Positions 17,057 to 25,297 of a stretch of 64,000 bases of DNA are shown piece by piece. Below the pieces are notes generated by a model. The model was not told the DNA's origin, did no database searches, and saw only the letters and a program-made list of their open reading frames with translations. Position 1 is the stretch's first letter; each line of letters begins with the position of its first letter. The stretch comes from Janibacter cremeus (lineage in GTDB: Bacteria; Actinomycetota; Actinomycetes; Actinomycetales; Dermatophilaceae), in the NCBI RefSeq assembly GCF_013409205.1, contig NZ_JACCAE010000001.1, positions 1,488,001 through 1,552,000 of the forward strand. Reading direction: 5' to 3'. The translations under genes and the position numbers were made by a program.

Positions 17057-18295
17057 GAACGCTGCGTGGCTGGGCTCGCGCCCCGACCGCAGGTGGCGCC
17101 GCGCGGCCAGGTGTGCGGCAGCAGCGATCACGAGCCCAACCAGCCCCACCGTGACGAAGGTGCCACGCGGACCGAGGACGGTCCCGAGCCCTCCGCCCAG
17201 CGCGAGCGCGATCATCCCGCAGGAGCGTGAGGCACCACCGACGAGGGCGACGATGCGCCCTCGTCTCGTCGGGTCGGTGGCCGTGACCATGAGCGTCATG
17301 ACGATCGCGTTGAGCCCGCCGAGCAGCAGGCCCACGGCTGCGGCCAGCGCGATGTAGGCGGCGATCCCGGGCGCGAGCCCCTGCCCGATCTGGACGAGCG
17401 AGATGACCCCCAGCAGGGCGAGGACGCCACGGACACGCCCGTCGGTCGTGCGCACGACGACGGCGAGCAGGGCACCGACCACCGCAGCCACCCCTGCCGC
17501 CGCCTCCGACAGCCCGAACTGGCTGGAGTTGCCGCCGAGGACGTCCTTGACGAGGAAGACCTCCACCGCGTTGACCGACTCCAGCGCGACGATGAAGGGC
17601 AGCACCGCGGCAGCGAGCACCGCCAGGAGTGGATGGGCGCGCAGCGAGGTCAGCCCGTCGAGCGGGACCACGGTCCGCAGGAAGCGGCGACGCCATCCCG
17701 CTCGCACGACGCGCTCCTCCAGGGTGGGCCAGGAACGCAGCAGGAGGCCCGCACCGATCAGGGGCAGGAAGGTCAGCGCGTCGAGGACGAAGGGCGCGGA
17801 GACGCCCCAGTGCTGAACGAGGACGCCCCCGAGCGCGGCTCCGGCAGGAACGGCGATGCCCACCACGCTGTGCTCCACCGAGACGAGCGCGCCCACGTGC
17901 TCCTGGTCGACCAACTTCGGGAGGGTCACGACCCAGGTCGAGTTGGCCAGGGCGAAGCCGGTCTGCAGCACGAGCACCCCGATGCCCGTCAGGACCAGGT
18001 CGGCGCGCCAGGCGAGACCGAAGGCTGCGACGAGCTGGACCCCGGCCGCGCCCACGACGACGGGGCGCGGGTCCGTCCGCTCCGCCAGGGCGCCGGCAAC
18101 CCCGGACAGCAGTACCAGCGGCAGCGCGAAGAGGACGAGCATGACGGCCAGGCCGGAGGGCCCGGCCCCTGCGTCGTGCACCCGCAGGAGCAACGCGACC
18201 TTGGCCGCGCCGTCACCGACGACCGAGAAGGCGAGTGCGGCGAGGACCAGCCGCGCCCGCGTGTTCGACAGCACCTGCTCGAAATCCTGAAACAT
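17024..18295 (-). CDS. MFS transporter (drug or small-molecule efflux type)
   Basis: 423 residues with about twelve hydrophobic segments. Motif-A-like LAERTDPRPVVV after helix 2 marks the major facilitator superfamily; overall it resembles the MFS_3/EntS-like exporters paired with ArsR-type regulators. Start set at ATG 18295; GTG 18304 is also in frame, but both lie within palindrome 18288-18303. The last ten residues, VHEGDSQPPS and its neighbours, come from a dispersed 76-bp repeat, so the native tail has been replaced. Divergent from the ArsR-type gene, which probably represses it. Substrate unknown. Confidence 0.85.
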   Translation of the reverse strand: MFQDFEQVLSNTRARLVLAALAFSVVGDGAAKVALLLRVHDAGAGPSGLAVMLVLFALPLVLLSGVAGALAERTDPRPVVVGAAGVQLVAAFGLAWRADLVLTGIGVLVLQTGFALANSTWVVTLPKLVDQEHVGALVSVEHSVVGIAVPAGAALGGVLVQHWGVSAPFVLDALTFLPLIGAGLLLRSWPTLEERVVRAGWRRRFLRTVVPLDGLTSLRAHPLLAVLAAAVLPFIVALESVNAVEVFLVKDVLGGNSSQFGLSEAAAGVAAVVGALLAVVVRTTDGRVRGVLALLGVISLVQIGQGLAPGIAAYIALAAAVGLLLGGLNAIVMTLMVTATDPTRRGRIVALVGGASRSCGMIALALGGGLGTVLGPRGTFVTVGLVGLVIAAAAHLAARRHLRSGREPSHAAFVHEGDSQPPS

Positions 18296-18325
18296 TCGTT
18301 TCACATATATGAAGATAATGCTTCA
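18288..18325. promoter_or_regulatory. Two palindromic operators between MFS and ArsR-type genes
   Basis: TGAAAC-ATTC-GTTTCA (18288-18303) and TGAAG-ATAATG-CTTCA (18310-18325) are both 16 bp of the form TGAA-N8-TTCA. Their centres are 22 bases apart, two helical turns. One covers the MFS start codon, the other its upstream region, so one bound regulator pair could shut off both directions. Confidence 0.7.
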
Positions 18326-18354
18326 CGCCTTGTCCGGGCAAGTATCATCACGGC

Positions 18355-18945
18355 ATGATCAGGAGGAAGCGCACCGAGCTGAATATCACCGAAGCCCGAG
18401 CGCTGCGCACCCTCGCCCACCCGGCGCGGCAGCGACTGATCACCGAGCTGTACTCGGGGGAGGTGCTCACGGCCACCGAGGCGGCCGAGCTCGTGGGGCT
18501 GACTCCTTCGGCGACGAGCTACCACCTGCGTGCACTGGAGAAGGCCGGCATCGTCGTTCGGGACGAAGGCACCTCAGATGCCCGACAACGCCCGTGGCGG
18601 GCAGCGGCCGACAGCCTCTCGGTCCGACCGGAGGCCTACCGACACTCGCCGGCGGGCGTCCAGGACGCCAACTTGGCCGGCTGGAGCAGCGACATCCAGG
18701 CCGGGATGGAGCGCGCGGAGCGGGCAATGGCCGCAGGCCGCGACGACGTCGGCCACATGAGCCACAGCAGACTCTGGCTCACGTGGCAGGAGGTGGAGGA
18801 GCTCGCCGACCGCATCATGGAGCTCACCGAGGAGTACAAGGTCCGCACCCGGGCCGACCACCCGGAGGGCGCGCGCGCCTGGGACGCCTATCGCCTCGTG
18901 CTCCCGACGAAGGAGATACCGGACACCCCGCGCGAGGACCGATGA
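18355..18945 (+). CDS. ArsR-type winged-helix transcriptional regulator
   Basis: 196 residues. The wHTH is at about residues 15-75: ALRTLAHPARQRLITEL, then LVGLTPSATSYHLRALEKAG as recognition helix region. No metal-binding Cys cluster is seen, so it is probably not a metal sensor; the C-terminal half is helical (LADRIMELTEEY). It most likely represses the divergent MFS exporter through the twin TGAA-N8-TTCA sites. The frame stays open with strong coding character for 25 codons after the stop (see 18946-19023). Confidence 0.85.
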   Translation: MIRRKRTELNITEARALRTLAHPARQRLITELYSGEVLTATEAAELVGLTPSATSYHLRALEKAGIVVRDEGTSDARQRPWRAAADSLSVRPEAYRHSPAGVQDANLAGWSSDIQAGMERAERAMAAGRDDVGHMSHSRLWLTWQEVEELADRIMELTEEYKVRTRADHPEGARAWDAYRLVLPTKEIPDTPREDR

Positions 18946-19023
18946 GTCAGCGAGATCGACGACTTCTGGTCGGAGCCGCACGAGCCGCCGGCCCAGGGGT
19001 CCCCGATCGTCGGTCGCTACTGA
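18946..19023 (+). other. In-frame, coding-like extension after the ArsR-type stop
   Basis: Directly after TGA the same frame reads VSEIDDFWSEPHEPPAQG and SPIVGRY, then a second TGA. 24 of 25 codons end in G or C, as in real genes here. Either the regulator once ended at 19023 and gained an early stop, or this is the tail of a lost gene. The last bases overlap the 3' end of the convergent HTH gene. Confidence 0.35.
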
Positions 19024-19463
19024 TCCGCCACCGAGCGGCCGCTCACGTGGCGCATACGGTGCATCATCGTCGCCGAGGGCACGACCCGACCCGTGCGATA
19101 GGTCGATAGTCGGCTGCGAGAGGTGCCGACCCCGCGAGCGAACTCCTCCATGGTCATCCCGGACTCCACGACGAGTTGCCGCACCTCGTCGGCCACCACC
19201 GCGCGCTCGGCCGCCTCGGCCTGGCGTCGAGCCCGTGCGATGGCGCGAGCCATCAGCGGTCCCACGCCATAGGGCGACTCGTAGGACAGGTAGTCCTCGA
19301 CCTGCCGGGCCACCGCCCCCCACGGATCGGCGTCGATCGCCCGGGTCAGCGTGATCCAGTCGGAGATCGAGCCGCGCTCGATGACGGTGACGATCGCCTC
19401 GTACGGCCACGTGTCGACCGGCGCGCCCGCGTCGACGTCCACATTGCGGAAGGAGACGCTCAC
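19017..19463 (-). CDS. HTH protein of toxin-antitoxin-like module 2 (putative antitoxin)
   Basis: 148 residues from GTG 19463, which overlaps the stop of the nucleotidyltransferase gene as GTGA. Same two-part layout as its paralogue at 13647: TWPYEAIVTVIERGSISDW domain, then HTH MTMEEFARGVGTSRSRL and the near-identical SGRVVPSATMMHRMRHV-type end. An upstream in-frame stretch exists but codes nothing plausible. Presumed autorepressor and partner of the nucleotidyltransferase. Confidence 0.75.
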   Translation of the reverse strand: MSVSFRNVDVDAGAPVDTWPYEAIVTVIERGSISDWITLTRAIDADPWGAVARQVEDYLSYESPYGVGPLMARAIARARRQAEAAERAVVADEVRQLVVESGMTMEEFARGVGTSRSRLSTYRTGRVVPSATMMHRMRHVSGRSVADQ

Positions 19464-20155
19464 GACTCCTCCTCGAGTCGCTCCACCACGGCGTCGGCCA
19501 GCGCTTGGCAGGCCTCGACGACCGCACTCCAGTCCTGCCACCGCTCGACGAGGCCCTTGTAGGACGCGAGCTGCAGGGTCACACGCGCGTCGCGCGGATC
19601 GGGTTCGGACAGACGCTGGACGAGCACGGTCCGGACGGAGTCGTCCTCGCCCGAGCGATCTGCGTAGTAGGCGTCGATCCCGCACACCGTCGACACCGCC
19701 TCAGTCAGCCCCAGCCGATCGACGAGTGCCACCACATCGAGATAGTCGCGCACCTGGTTGCGCTGCACGACGAGGTAGGCCTTGATCCGCAGGCACTCGC
19801 CCAGGGTCGGCACGCGCAGCTCATGACCGCCGACGTCCACGACCTCGATCTCCAGCGGTCGGGTCCGACGCAGCTGCCGCAGGCCTGCCTCCACGCCGTC
19901 GAGCGAGCCGAGCAGGGTCAGGGGCGGCGAGCTGGCCCGCACACTCGTGGCCCAGCCCTGGGTGGCCTCGACCGCCTCGACGACGTCGGCGTACCTTGCC
20001 GCCAGGTCCGCCACGACGTGGTCATGGTCGAAGGACTGCCGGTGGCCGGCATAGAAGGCGGCGGCCGACCCCCCGACCAGCACGGCGTCAGGGACGATCT
20101 GCTGGAGGCGCGCAGCCGACTCGAGGACTCGGGCCAGCGCGTGTTGCGTGCTCAT
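19460..20155 (-). CDS. AbiEii/AbiGii-family nucleotidyltransferase of module 2 (putative toxin)
   Basis: 231 residues, the same length as the module 1 paralogue and similar along its whole length. VLVGGSAAAFYAGHR and SFDHDH carry the nucleotidyltransferase Gly-Gly-Ser and paired Asp (43, 45); LRIKAYLVVQRN is conserved. Differences concentrate between residues 145 and 175, which may set partner or target specificity. The ATG overlaps the purC stop (ATGA), so this module is physically fused to the end of purC. Confidence 0.78.
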   Translation of the reverse strand: MSTQHALARVLESAARLQQIVPDAVLVGGSAAAFYAGHRQSFDHDHVVADLAARYADVVEAVEATQGWATSVRASSPPLTLLGSLDGVEAGLRQLRRTRPLEIEVVDVGGHELRVPTLGECLRIKAYLVVQRNQVRDYLDVVALVDRLGLTEAVSTVCGIDAYYADRSGEDDSVRTVLVQRLSEPDPRDARVTLQLASYKGLVERWQDWSAVVEACQALADAVVERLEEES

Positions 20156-21138
20156 ACATCCAATCGTATCGGATCCGATACGTCAGAGCCGAAGGTCCGA
20201 CCCGTCAGCCGCTCGTAGGCCTCGACGTACTTCGCCCGGGTCTGCGCGACGACGTCCTCGGGCAGGGCGGGGGGCGCCTCGCCGGAGGACTTGTCCCAGC
20301 CGGAGGCCGGGGAGGTGAGCCAGTCGCGGACGAACTGCTTGTCGTAGCTGGCCTGCTGGCGGCCCGGCTCCCACTGGTCCGCCGGCCAGAAGCGTGAGGA
20401 GTCCGGGGTGAGGAGCTCGTCCGCGAGGACGATCTCGGCGTCCGCCCCCCGGGCGCGGATCGCGGCACCCGGGTCCTCCCCTTCGCTCAGCTGGAGGCCG
20501 CGCAGGCCGAACTCGACCTTGGTGTCGGCGAGGATGATCCCGCGCTCGGTGGCGATCTCGTTGCCGCGCTGCAGGATCGCCACGGTCAGATCGCGGGCAC
20601 GATCGGCGAGCGCCTGCCCGACTTCGTCGACCACCCCGGCGAAGGGGATCGGCTCGTCGTGCTCACCAGCGGGCGCCTTGGTGGACGGGGTGAAGATCGG
20701 TGCCGGCAGGCGGGACCCGTCGACGAGCCCCTCCGGCAGGTCGACCCCGCTGACCGCGCCGGTGGAGCGGTACTCGTTCAGGCCGCCGCCGGTGAGGTAG
20801 GCGCGGGCGACGCACTCCACGGGCAGCATGTCGAGGCGCTCGACGAGGACGGCCCGACCGGCGACGGCGGTGGGCACGTCGGTGGAGACGACGTGGTGGG
20901 GCACCAGGTCGGCGACCTGCTCGAACCACCACAGCGACATCTGGGTCAGCACCGCCCCCTTGTCTGGGATCGGGGTGTCGAGCACGAAGTCGTAGGCCGA
21001 CATCCGATCGCTGGCCACGAGCAGCAGCTGGTCCTGCCGGGGCGCACCGTCCTGCCCCATCGGCGCGTACAGATCGCGCACCTTGCCCGAGTAGAGGTGG
21101 GCGTAGCCGGGCAGGTCGAGGGGAGCGTCACTCGTCAT
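20152..21138 (-). CDS. purC: Phosphoribosylaminoimidazole-succinocarboxamide synthase
   Basis: 328 residues. Joins CAIR and aspartate with ATP to give SAICAR, step 8 of purine synthesis. Typical segments are HLYSGKVRDLYAP, LLVASDRMSAYDFVL, LPVECVARAYLTGG and LADTKVEFGL. ATG 21138 (MTSDAPLDL) fits the family start. After the usual end YERLTGRTF the protein carries an extra GSDVSDPIRLDV; those codons contain the operator of the downstream toxin-like module, and the TGA stop overlaps that module's ATG. Probably monocistronic apart from that junction. Confidence 0.96.
   Translation of the reverse strand: MTSDAPLDLPGYAHLYSGKVRDLYAPMGQDGAPRQDQLLLVASDRMSAYDFVLDTPIPDKGAVLTQMSLWWFEQVADLVPHHVVSTDVPTAVAGRAVLVERLDMLPVECVARAYLTGGGLNEYRSTGAVSGVDLPEGLVDGSRLPAPIFTPSTKAPAGEHDEPIPFAGVVDEVGQALADRARDLTVAILQRGNEIATERGIILADTKVEFGLRGLQLSEGEDPGAAIRARGADAEIVLADELLTPDSSRFWPADQWEPGRQQASYDKQFVRDWLTSPASGWDKSSGEAPPALPEDVVAQTRAKYVEAYERLTGRTFGSDVSDPIRLDV
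20165..20182. promoter_or_regulatory. Perfect 18-bp palindromic operator of module 2, inside purC
   Basis: CGTATCGGATCCGATACG is its own reverse complement. It lies 9 bases before the toxin-like start codon and overlaps a -10-like TACGAT, matching the geometry of 14803-14820. It is also translated as the last codons of purC. Confidence 0.75.
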
Positions 21139-21208
21139 GGGGCCATCTTGGCAGGGCGGTATCAACGCGACGCTCCACGTACCCCGCCGGACTCCCTGAC
21201 CATCCGTT

Positions 21209-21248
21209 CGAGGTACCTACGCGCACCCTGCCACGCGGGGATACCTCG
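21209..21248 (-). terminator. Hairpin after purD (repeat family 3)
   Basis: CGAGGTA (21209-21215) pairs with TACCTCG (21242-21248), extended by CGCG on each side with mismatches. The right arm, read on the minus strand, contains GAGGTATCCCCGCGT, which recurs in the hairpin after purA (25597-25611). Position fits a purD terminator. Confidence 0.5.
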
Positions 21249-21278
21249 ACCCGTCGTGAGATGTGCGCCGGGAAGGGA

Positions 21279-22574
21279 TCAGACCCGGATCTCACCGCGC
21301 GAGGCCCGCAGCGCGATGTCGGTGCGGTGGTGGCTGCCGGGGAAGTCGATCCGCCCGACGGCCTCGTAGACACGCTCGCGCGCCCGGGTGAGGTCGTCAC
21401 CGGTCGCGACGACCGAGAGCACACGACCACCGGAGGAGACGAGCTGCGGGGCCTCACCCTCGACATCGACCCGCGTACCCGCGTGCAGGACGTGGACGTG
21501 CTCGGCCAGGTCGCTCGCGGCGAGCTCCTGCAGGCCGTCGATCTCGATCCCGGTCACCGGCGACGCCGGGTAGCCCTCGGCGGCCAGGACAACGGTCACG
21601 GCGGACTCGGGGCGCCACCGCAGCGGGTCGTGGTCGTCCAACTCCCCGTCCGCGGCAGCTGCGAGGAGCACACCGAGGGGTGAGTCGAGGCGGGCGAGGA
21701 CCGCCTGGGTCTCCGGGTCGCCGAAGCGCACGTTGAACTCGATCACCCGCGGACCGCGGGAGGTGAGGGCGAGGCCGACGTAGAGCACCCCGGCGAAGGG
21801 GGTCCCCCGCCGGGCCATCTCCTCGACCACCGGTTGCGCGACCCGGGTGACGACGTCGTCGACGAGCCCCTCCGGGGCCCAGGCCAGCGGGCTGTAGGCG
21901 CCCATGCCTCCGGTGTTCGGCCCCTCGTCGCCGTCGAAGATGCGCTTGAAGTCCTGCGCGAGGTCCAGGGCGACGACCCGCTGGCCGTCGCAGATGCAGA
22001 AGAGGCTCGCCTCGGGCCCGTCGAGGAACTCCTCGATGACCACGGTGGCGTCGTCCCCCTTCGCCAGGCAGGCCATGCCGTGCTCGATGGCGACCTCACG
22101 GTCATCGGTGACCACGACACCCTTGCCCGCGGCGAGGCCGTCGTCCTTGACGACGTGGGGGACGCCGAACGCGTCGAGGGCCTCGACCAGCTCGTCCCGG
22201 CTCGTGCACACCCGCGCCAGGCCGGTCGGCACGCCCGCAGCGGCCATGACCTCCTTGGCGTAGGCCTTGCTGCCTTCGAGGCGGGCAGCTTCAGCGCTCG
22301 GCCCGAAGCAGCGGATCCCGCTCTCGCGCAACGCATCGGCGACTCCGGCAACGAGGGGGACCTCCGGCCCGATGACGACGAGGTCGACGGCGTGTCGTCG
22401 GGCCAGCTCGACGACGGCCTCGGGGTCGCCGGCATCGACCGGTTCGTTGAGCGCGAGCGCGTCGGTACCGGGGTTGCCGGGGGCCGCGATGACGGCGTCC
22501 ACCGTGGGGTCGTGGGTGAGGGCGCGCACGAGGGCGTGCTCGCGGGCGCCGGAGCCGATGACGAGAACCTTCAC
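21279..22574 (-). CDS. purD: Phosphoribosylamine-glycine ligase
   Basis: 431 residues. ATP-grasp enzyme that joins phosphoribosylamine and glycine to give GAR, step 2 of purine synthesis. KVLVIGSGAREHALV at the N-terminus, GPEVPLVAGVAD, VVKDDGLAAGKGVVV (ATP-binding loop) and EFNVRFGDPETQ are canonical. Stands alone: purC starts 141 bases downstream on the same strand behind a hairpin. Confidence 0.97.
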   Translation of the reverse strand: MKVLVIGSGAREHALVRALTHDPTVDAVIAAPGNPGTDALALNEPVDAGDPEAVVELARRHAVDLVVIGPEVPLVAGVADALRESGIRCFGPSAEAARLEGSKAYAKEVMAAAGVPTGLARVCTSRDELVEALDAFGVPHVVKDDGLAAGKGVVVTDDREVAIEHGMACLAKGDDATVVIEEFLDGPEASLFCICDGQRVVALDLAQDFKRIFDGDEGPNTGGMGAYSPLAWAPEGLVDDVVTRVAQPVVEEMARRGTPFAGVLYVGLALTSRGPRVIEFNVRFGDPETQAVLARLDSPLGVLLAAAADGELDDHDPLRWRPESAVTVVLAAEGYPASPVTGIEIDGLQELAASDLAEHVHVLHAGTRVDVEGEAPQLVSSGGRVLSVVATGDDLTRARERVYEAVGRIDFPGSHHRTDIALRASRGEIRV

Positions 22575-22952
22575 GGGGTGAGCCTACGAGACCCGGTGGC
22601 TCGGTGATCGCGGGTCCCGTGCGGGCACGACAGACGATGGATCAGGCAGGTCCGCGAGAAAGGCGGAGCGCAGCCCGCGGCAAGCAGGGGGGTCTGCCGC
22701 GAACTGCGCCCCGAGGTCGCGGGTCCAGACATCAGGGGGGACACCGACCGCGCGACCACCGGCCGTAGCCGACTCGACTGATACTGGCATCTGGATGAAG
22801 GTGAAATCAAGTACTCGCGCCGACGCCGGGCCCCCTCGTGTCGAATCCGCCCGCGCAGTCGGGATCGCGCCGGGAGACCGCGTCCTGGGCACACCGTCCC
22901 GGCAACTAGACTCTCTCCTTCTGCCCAAGCTGGAGGGGAGCAGGACTCCACC
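22575..22952. other. 378-bp divergent gap between purD and helD, no gene seen
   Basis: Holds the outward promoters of purD and helD. A TAGACT (22907-22912) fits an actinobacterial -10 for helD but has no good -35. On the minus strand a 68-codon frame exists (start near 22793) with only about two thirds G/C third positions and no ribosome-binding site, so I do not call it. No hairpin terminator or known riboswitch was recognised. Confidence 0.4.
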
Positions 22953-25148
22953 GTGACCGACACCCATGTCGACGCCGTCGCTGCCGAGATCGCCATCGAG
23001 CAGCAGCACCTCGACCGCGTGAACACCGAGCTGGCCAAGGCCGGACAGAGAGCCGAGCTCGTCGCCGTGGACGGCCTGTCCCGCGGTCGCACGTCGCGTA
23101 CCGGCGACGTGCGGGACGAGGAGATGTCCGGGCTCTTCGAGCGCGATGCGCTGGTCTACAACGCCGCTCGTCGCCAGGCGCACCTCGAGCGCCAGCACGA
23201 GGGCCTGGTCTTCGGCCGCCTCGACCTCGAGGAGGAGCCCGACCACGAGCGGGAGATCCGCTACATCGGTCGCCTCGGCGTGCGCGACGACGACTACGAG
23301 CCGCTCGTCATCGACTGGCGCGCGCCGGCTGCCTCGCCCTTCTACCGCGCGACCCCGGGCAACAACCTGGGCGTCATCCGCCGCCGCGTGCTGCGCAGCC
23401 GTGGCGAGGAGGTCATCGGCGTCGAGGACGACCTCATGGTGCCCGAGGCCCCGGACGACATGGTCGTCGTCGGTGACGGCGCCCTGCTGGCGGCGCTCAC
23501 CCGCAGCCGCGGACAGCAGATGCGCGACATCGTCGCGACCATCCAGGCCCATCAGGACGAAGCAATCCGCGCGACCGACCGTGGCATCACCGAGATCACC
23601 GGCGGCCCCGGCACCGGCAAGACCGTCGTCGCCCTGCACCGTGCCGCCTTCCTGCTCTACGCCAACCGTCGACGCTACGAGTCCGGCGGCATCCTCGTCA
23701 TCGGCCCCTCCTCGGCCTACACCGCATACATCGAGCGGGTCCTCCCCTCGCTCGGCGAGGACTCGGTGACCCTGCGCTCCCTGGGCGACGTCGTCGATGT
23801 CATCACCGCGGTGCGGCACGATCCGCCCGAGGTCGCCGCGCTCAAGGGATCACTGCAGATGCGCACCGTCCTGAATCGGCTGGCCGCCATGGCCGTCCCC
23901 GGTGCCCCGACGAGTCTGCGCGTCATGGTCGACGGGCGGGCGGTCCACCTCGACGAAACGACGCTCACCGACATCCGCCGCCGGGCGCTGCGCGACCGCA
24001 ACCGCAACCAGGCGGCCAACGCGGTGCGCGACCTCCTCGCCGAGGCCGCGTGGCGCCAGGTGCGCGAAGGCGAGCGTGAGGACTTCCTCGAGGCCTTCGA
24101 CAGCTCGATGGCGGTCGACACCTTCCTCGGTCAGTGGTGGCCGCAGGTCGACCCACGCGAGGCCCTGCTGTGGCTCCAGGACACCGAGCTGGCCTACGAC
24201 GTCAGCCGGTCCGTGCTCAGCCACGGTGATGCCGCCGCACTGGCGCACGCCACCCGCGAGACGCTCGAGCTGGGCACCTGGACGGTCGCCGACGTCGCGC
24301 TCATCGACGAGCTGTCGGTGCGCCTGGGGCCGGTCGAGCACGAGGCCCCCGAGGAGCGCTCCTTCTTCGAGGTCGAGGAGCTGGACGGGGTCGAGGAGCT
24401 GCGCGCCATGGGATCGGCGATCAAGGACCCACTCGTCGAGCACCACCTCAGCCCGACCAGCGCCCACGAGCGCCTGCTGTACGACACGATCGGGCCGGCC
24501 GACGAGTACGCACACGTGCTCGTCGACGAGGCCCAGGACCTCTCGCCGATGCAGTGGCGGATGATCGGGCGCCGTGGTCGGCGGGCGTCGTGGACCGTCG
24601 TCGGCGACGTCGCCCAGGCCTCGTGGCAGGACGCCGCCGAGGCCGAGCACGCGCGGCTGGAGGCGTATGGCACCCAGCAGCGGCAGTCCTTCCACATGAC
24701 GACGAACTACCGCAACGCGCAGGAGATCTTCGACTACGCGCGCGCCGTGATCCTGCCGGCCGTCCCGGACGCCGACATCCCGGATGCCGTCCGCGAGACC
24801 GGGGTGCAACCGGCGGAGGTGACCTTCGGCGACGCGCTGGACACCTCGCGCCCCGCCGTCGGCACGGTCGCCGAGCAGGCGCTGGCCGACCTCGCGCAGG
24901 AGCTCGAGGGCTCGATCGCGGTCATCACCCCGCAGCGTCACGCGAACGCCGTCGCGGGTCTCGCGGAGGGCTACGAGGGACGGGTGACGGTGATCGACCC
25001 GCTGTCGACCAAGGGCCTGGAGTGGGACGCGACCCTCGTCGTGGACCCGGACGCCATCGTGGATGAGTCCCCCGGCGGCGCCCGCATCCTCTACGTCGTG
25101 CTCACCCGCGCGGCCCACCGGATGAGCGTCCTGCGCCCGACCGACTGA
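22953..25148 (+). CDS. helD: HelD-like RNA-polymerase-associated UvrD/Rep-type helicase
   Basis: 731 residues. Family members use ATP to pull stalled RNA polymerase off DNA and recycle it; some actinobacterial relatives also give rifamycin tolerance. An N-terminal coiled arm (about residues 1-60, AIEQQHLDRVNTELAKAGQ) would enter the secondary channel. Walker A GGPGTGKT is near residue 218, Walker B VLVDEAQDLSP near 523, and MTTNYRN and TKGLEWDATLVVDPD are helicase motifs IV and V. GTG 22953 is preceded by AGGA; a stronger GGAGGGGAG lies slightly further up. Confidence 0.9.
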   Translation: MTDTHVDAVAAEIAIEQQHLDRVNTELAKAGQRAELVAVDGLSRGRTSRTGDVRDEEMSGLFERDALVYNAARRQAHLERQHEGLVFGRLDLEEEPDHEREIRYIGRLGVRDDDYEPLVIDWRAPAASPFYRATPGNNLGVIRRRVLRSRGEEVIGVEDDLMVPEAPDDMVVVGDGALLAALTRSRGQQMRDIVATIQAHQDEAIRATDRGITEITGGPGTGKTVVALHRAAFLLYANRRRYESGGILVIGPSSAYTAYIERVLPSLGEDSVTLRSLGDVVDVITAVRHDPPEVAALKGSLQMRTVLNRLAAMAVPGAPTSLRVMVDGRAVHLDETTLTDIRRRALRDRNRNQAANAVRDLLAEAAWRQVREGEREDFLEAFDSSMAVDTFLGQWWPQVDPREALLWLQDTELAYDVSRSVLSHGDAAALAHATRETLELGTWTVADVALIDELSVRLGPVEHEAPEERSFFEVEELDGVEELRAMGSAIKDPLVEHHLSPTSAHERLLYDTIGPADEYAHVLVDEAQDLSPMQWRMIGRRGRRASWTVVGDVAQASWQDAAEAEHARLEAYGTQQRQSFHMTTNYRNAQEIFDYARAVILPAVPDADIPDAVRETGVQPAEVTFGDALDTSRPAVGTVAEQALADLAQELEGSIAVITPQRHANAVAGLAEGYEGRVTVIDPLSTKGLEWDATLVVDPDAIVDESPGGARILYVVLTRAAHRMSVLRPTD

Positions 25149-25249
25149 CGGACCCCCTTCGCCCTACGGCGATCTGCCCACCCGTCACGCGAAATTGCGG
25201 GACACGGGTGCGTACAACGCCGTCAGGCAGACGACGTGAACGCGCGAAC

Positions 25250-25278
25250 GGCCCCGGAAGCACGCTGCCTCCGGGACC
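25250..25278 (-). terminator. Imperfect hairpin after the DUF5302 gene
   Basis: GGCCCCGGAAGC (25250-25261) pairs with GCCTCCGGGACC (25267-25278) around ACGCT with two mismatches. It lies 20 bases past the stop of the minus-strand DUF5302 gene. Confidence 0.45.
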
Positions 25279-25297
25279 GTCCGCTCGGGAGAGTGGG

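Noticed and set aside
13630..20182. Integrative element bounded by the two toxin-like modules
   Set aside because: No integrase or excision gene lies between them and the flanking genes look chromosomal; a duplication of the module is simpler.
22670..22695. GCGGCAAGC resembling the rifamycin-associated element upstream of some helR genes
   Set aside because: Only about 12 of 19 positions match, the palindrome is lost, and it is over 200 bases from the helD start.
22590..22793. 68-codon minus-strand frame in the purD-helD gap
   Set aside because: Third-position G/C is far below that of real genes here, there is no ribosome-binding site and no recognisable family.
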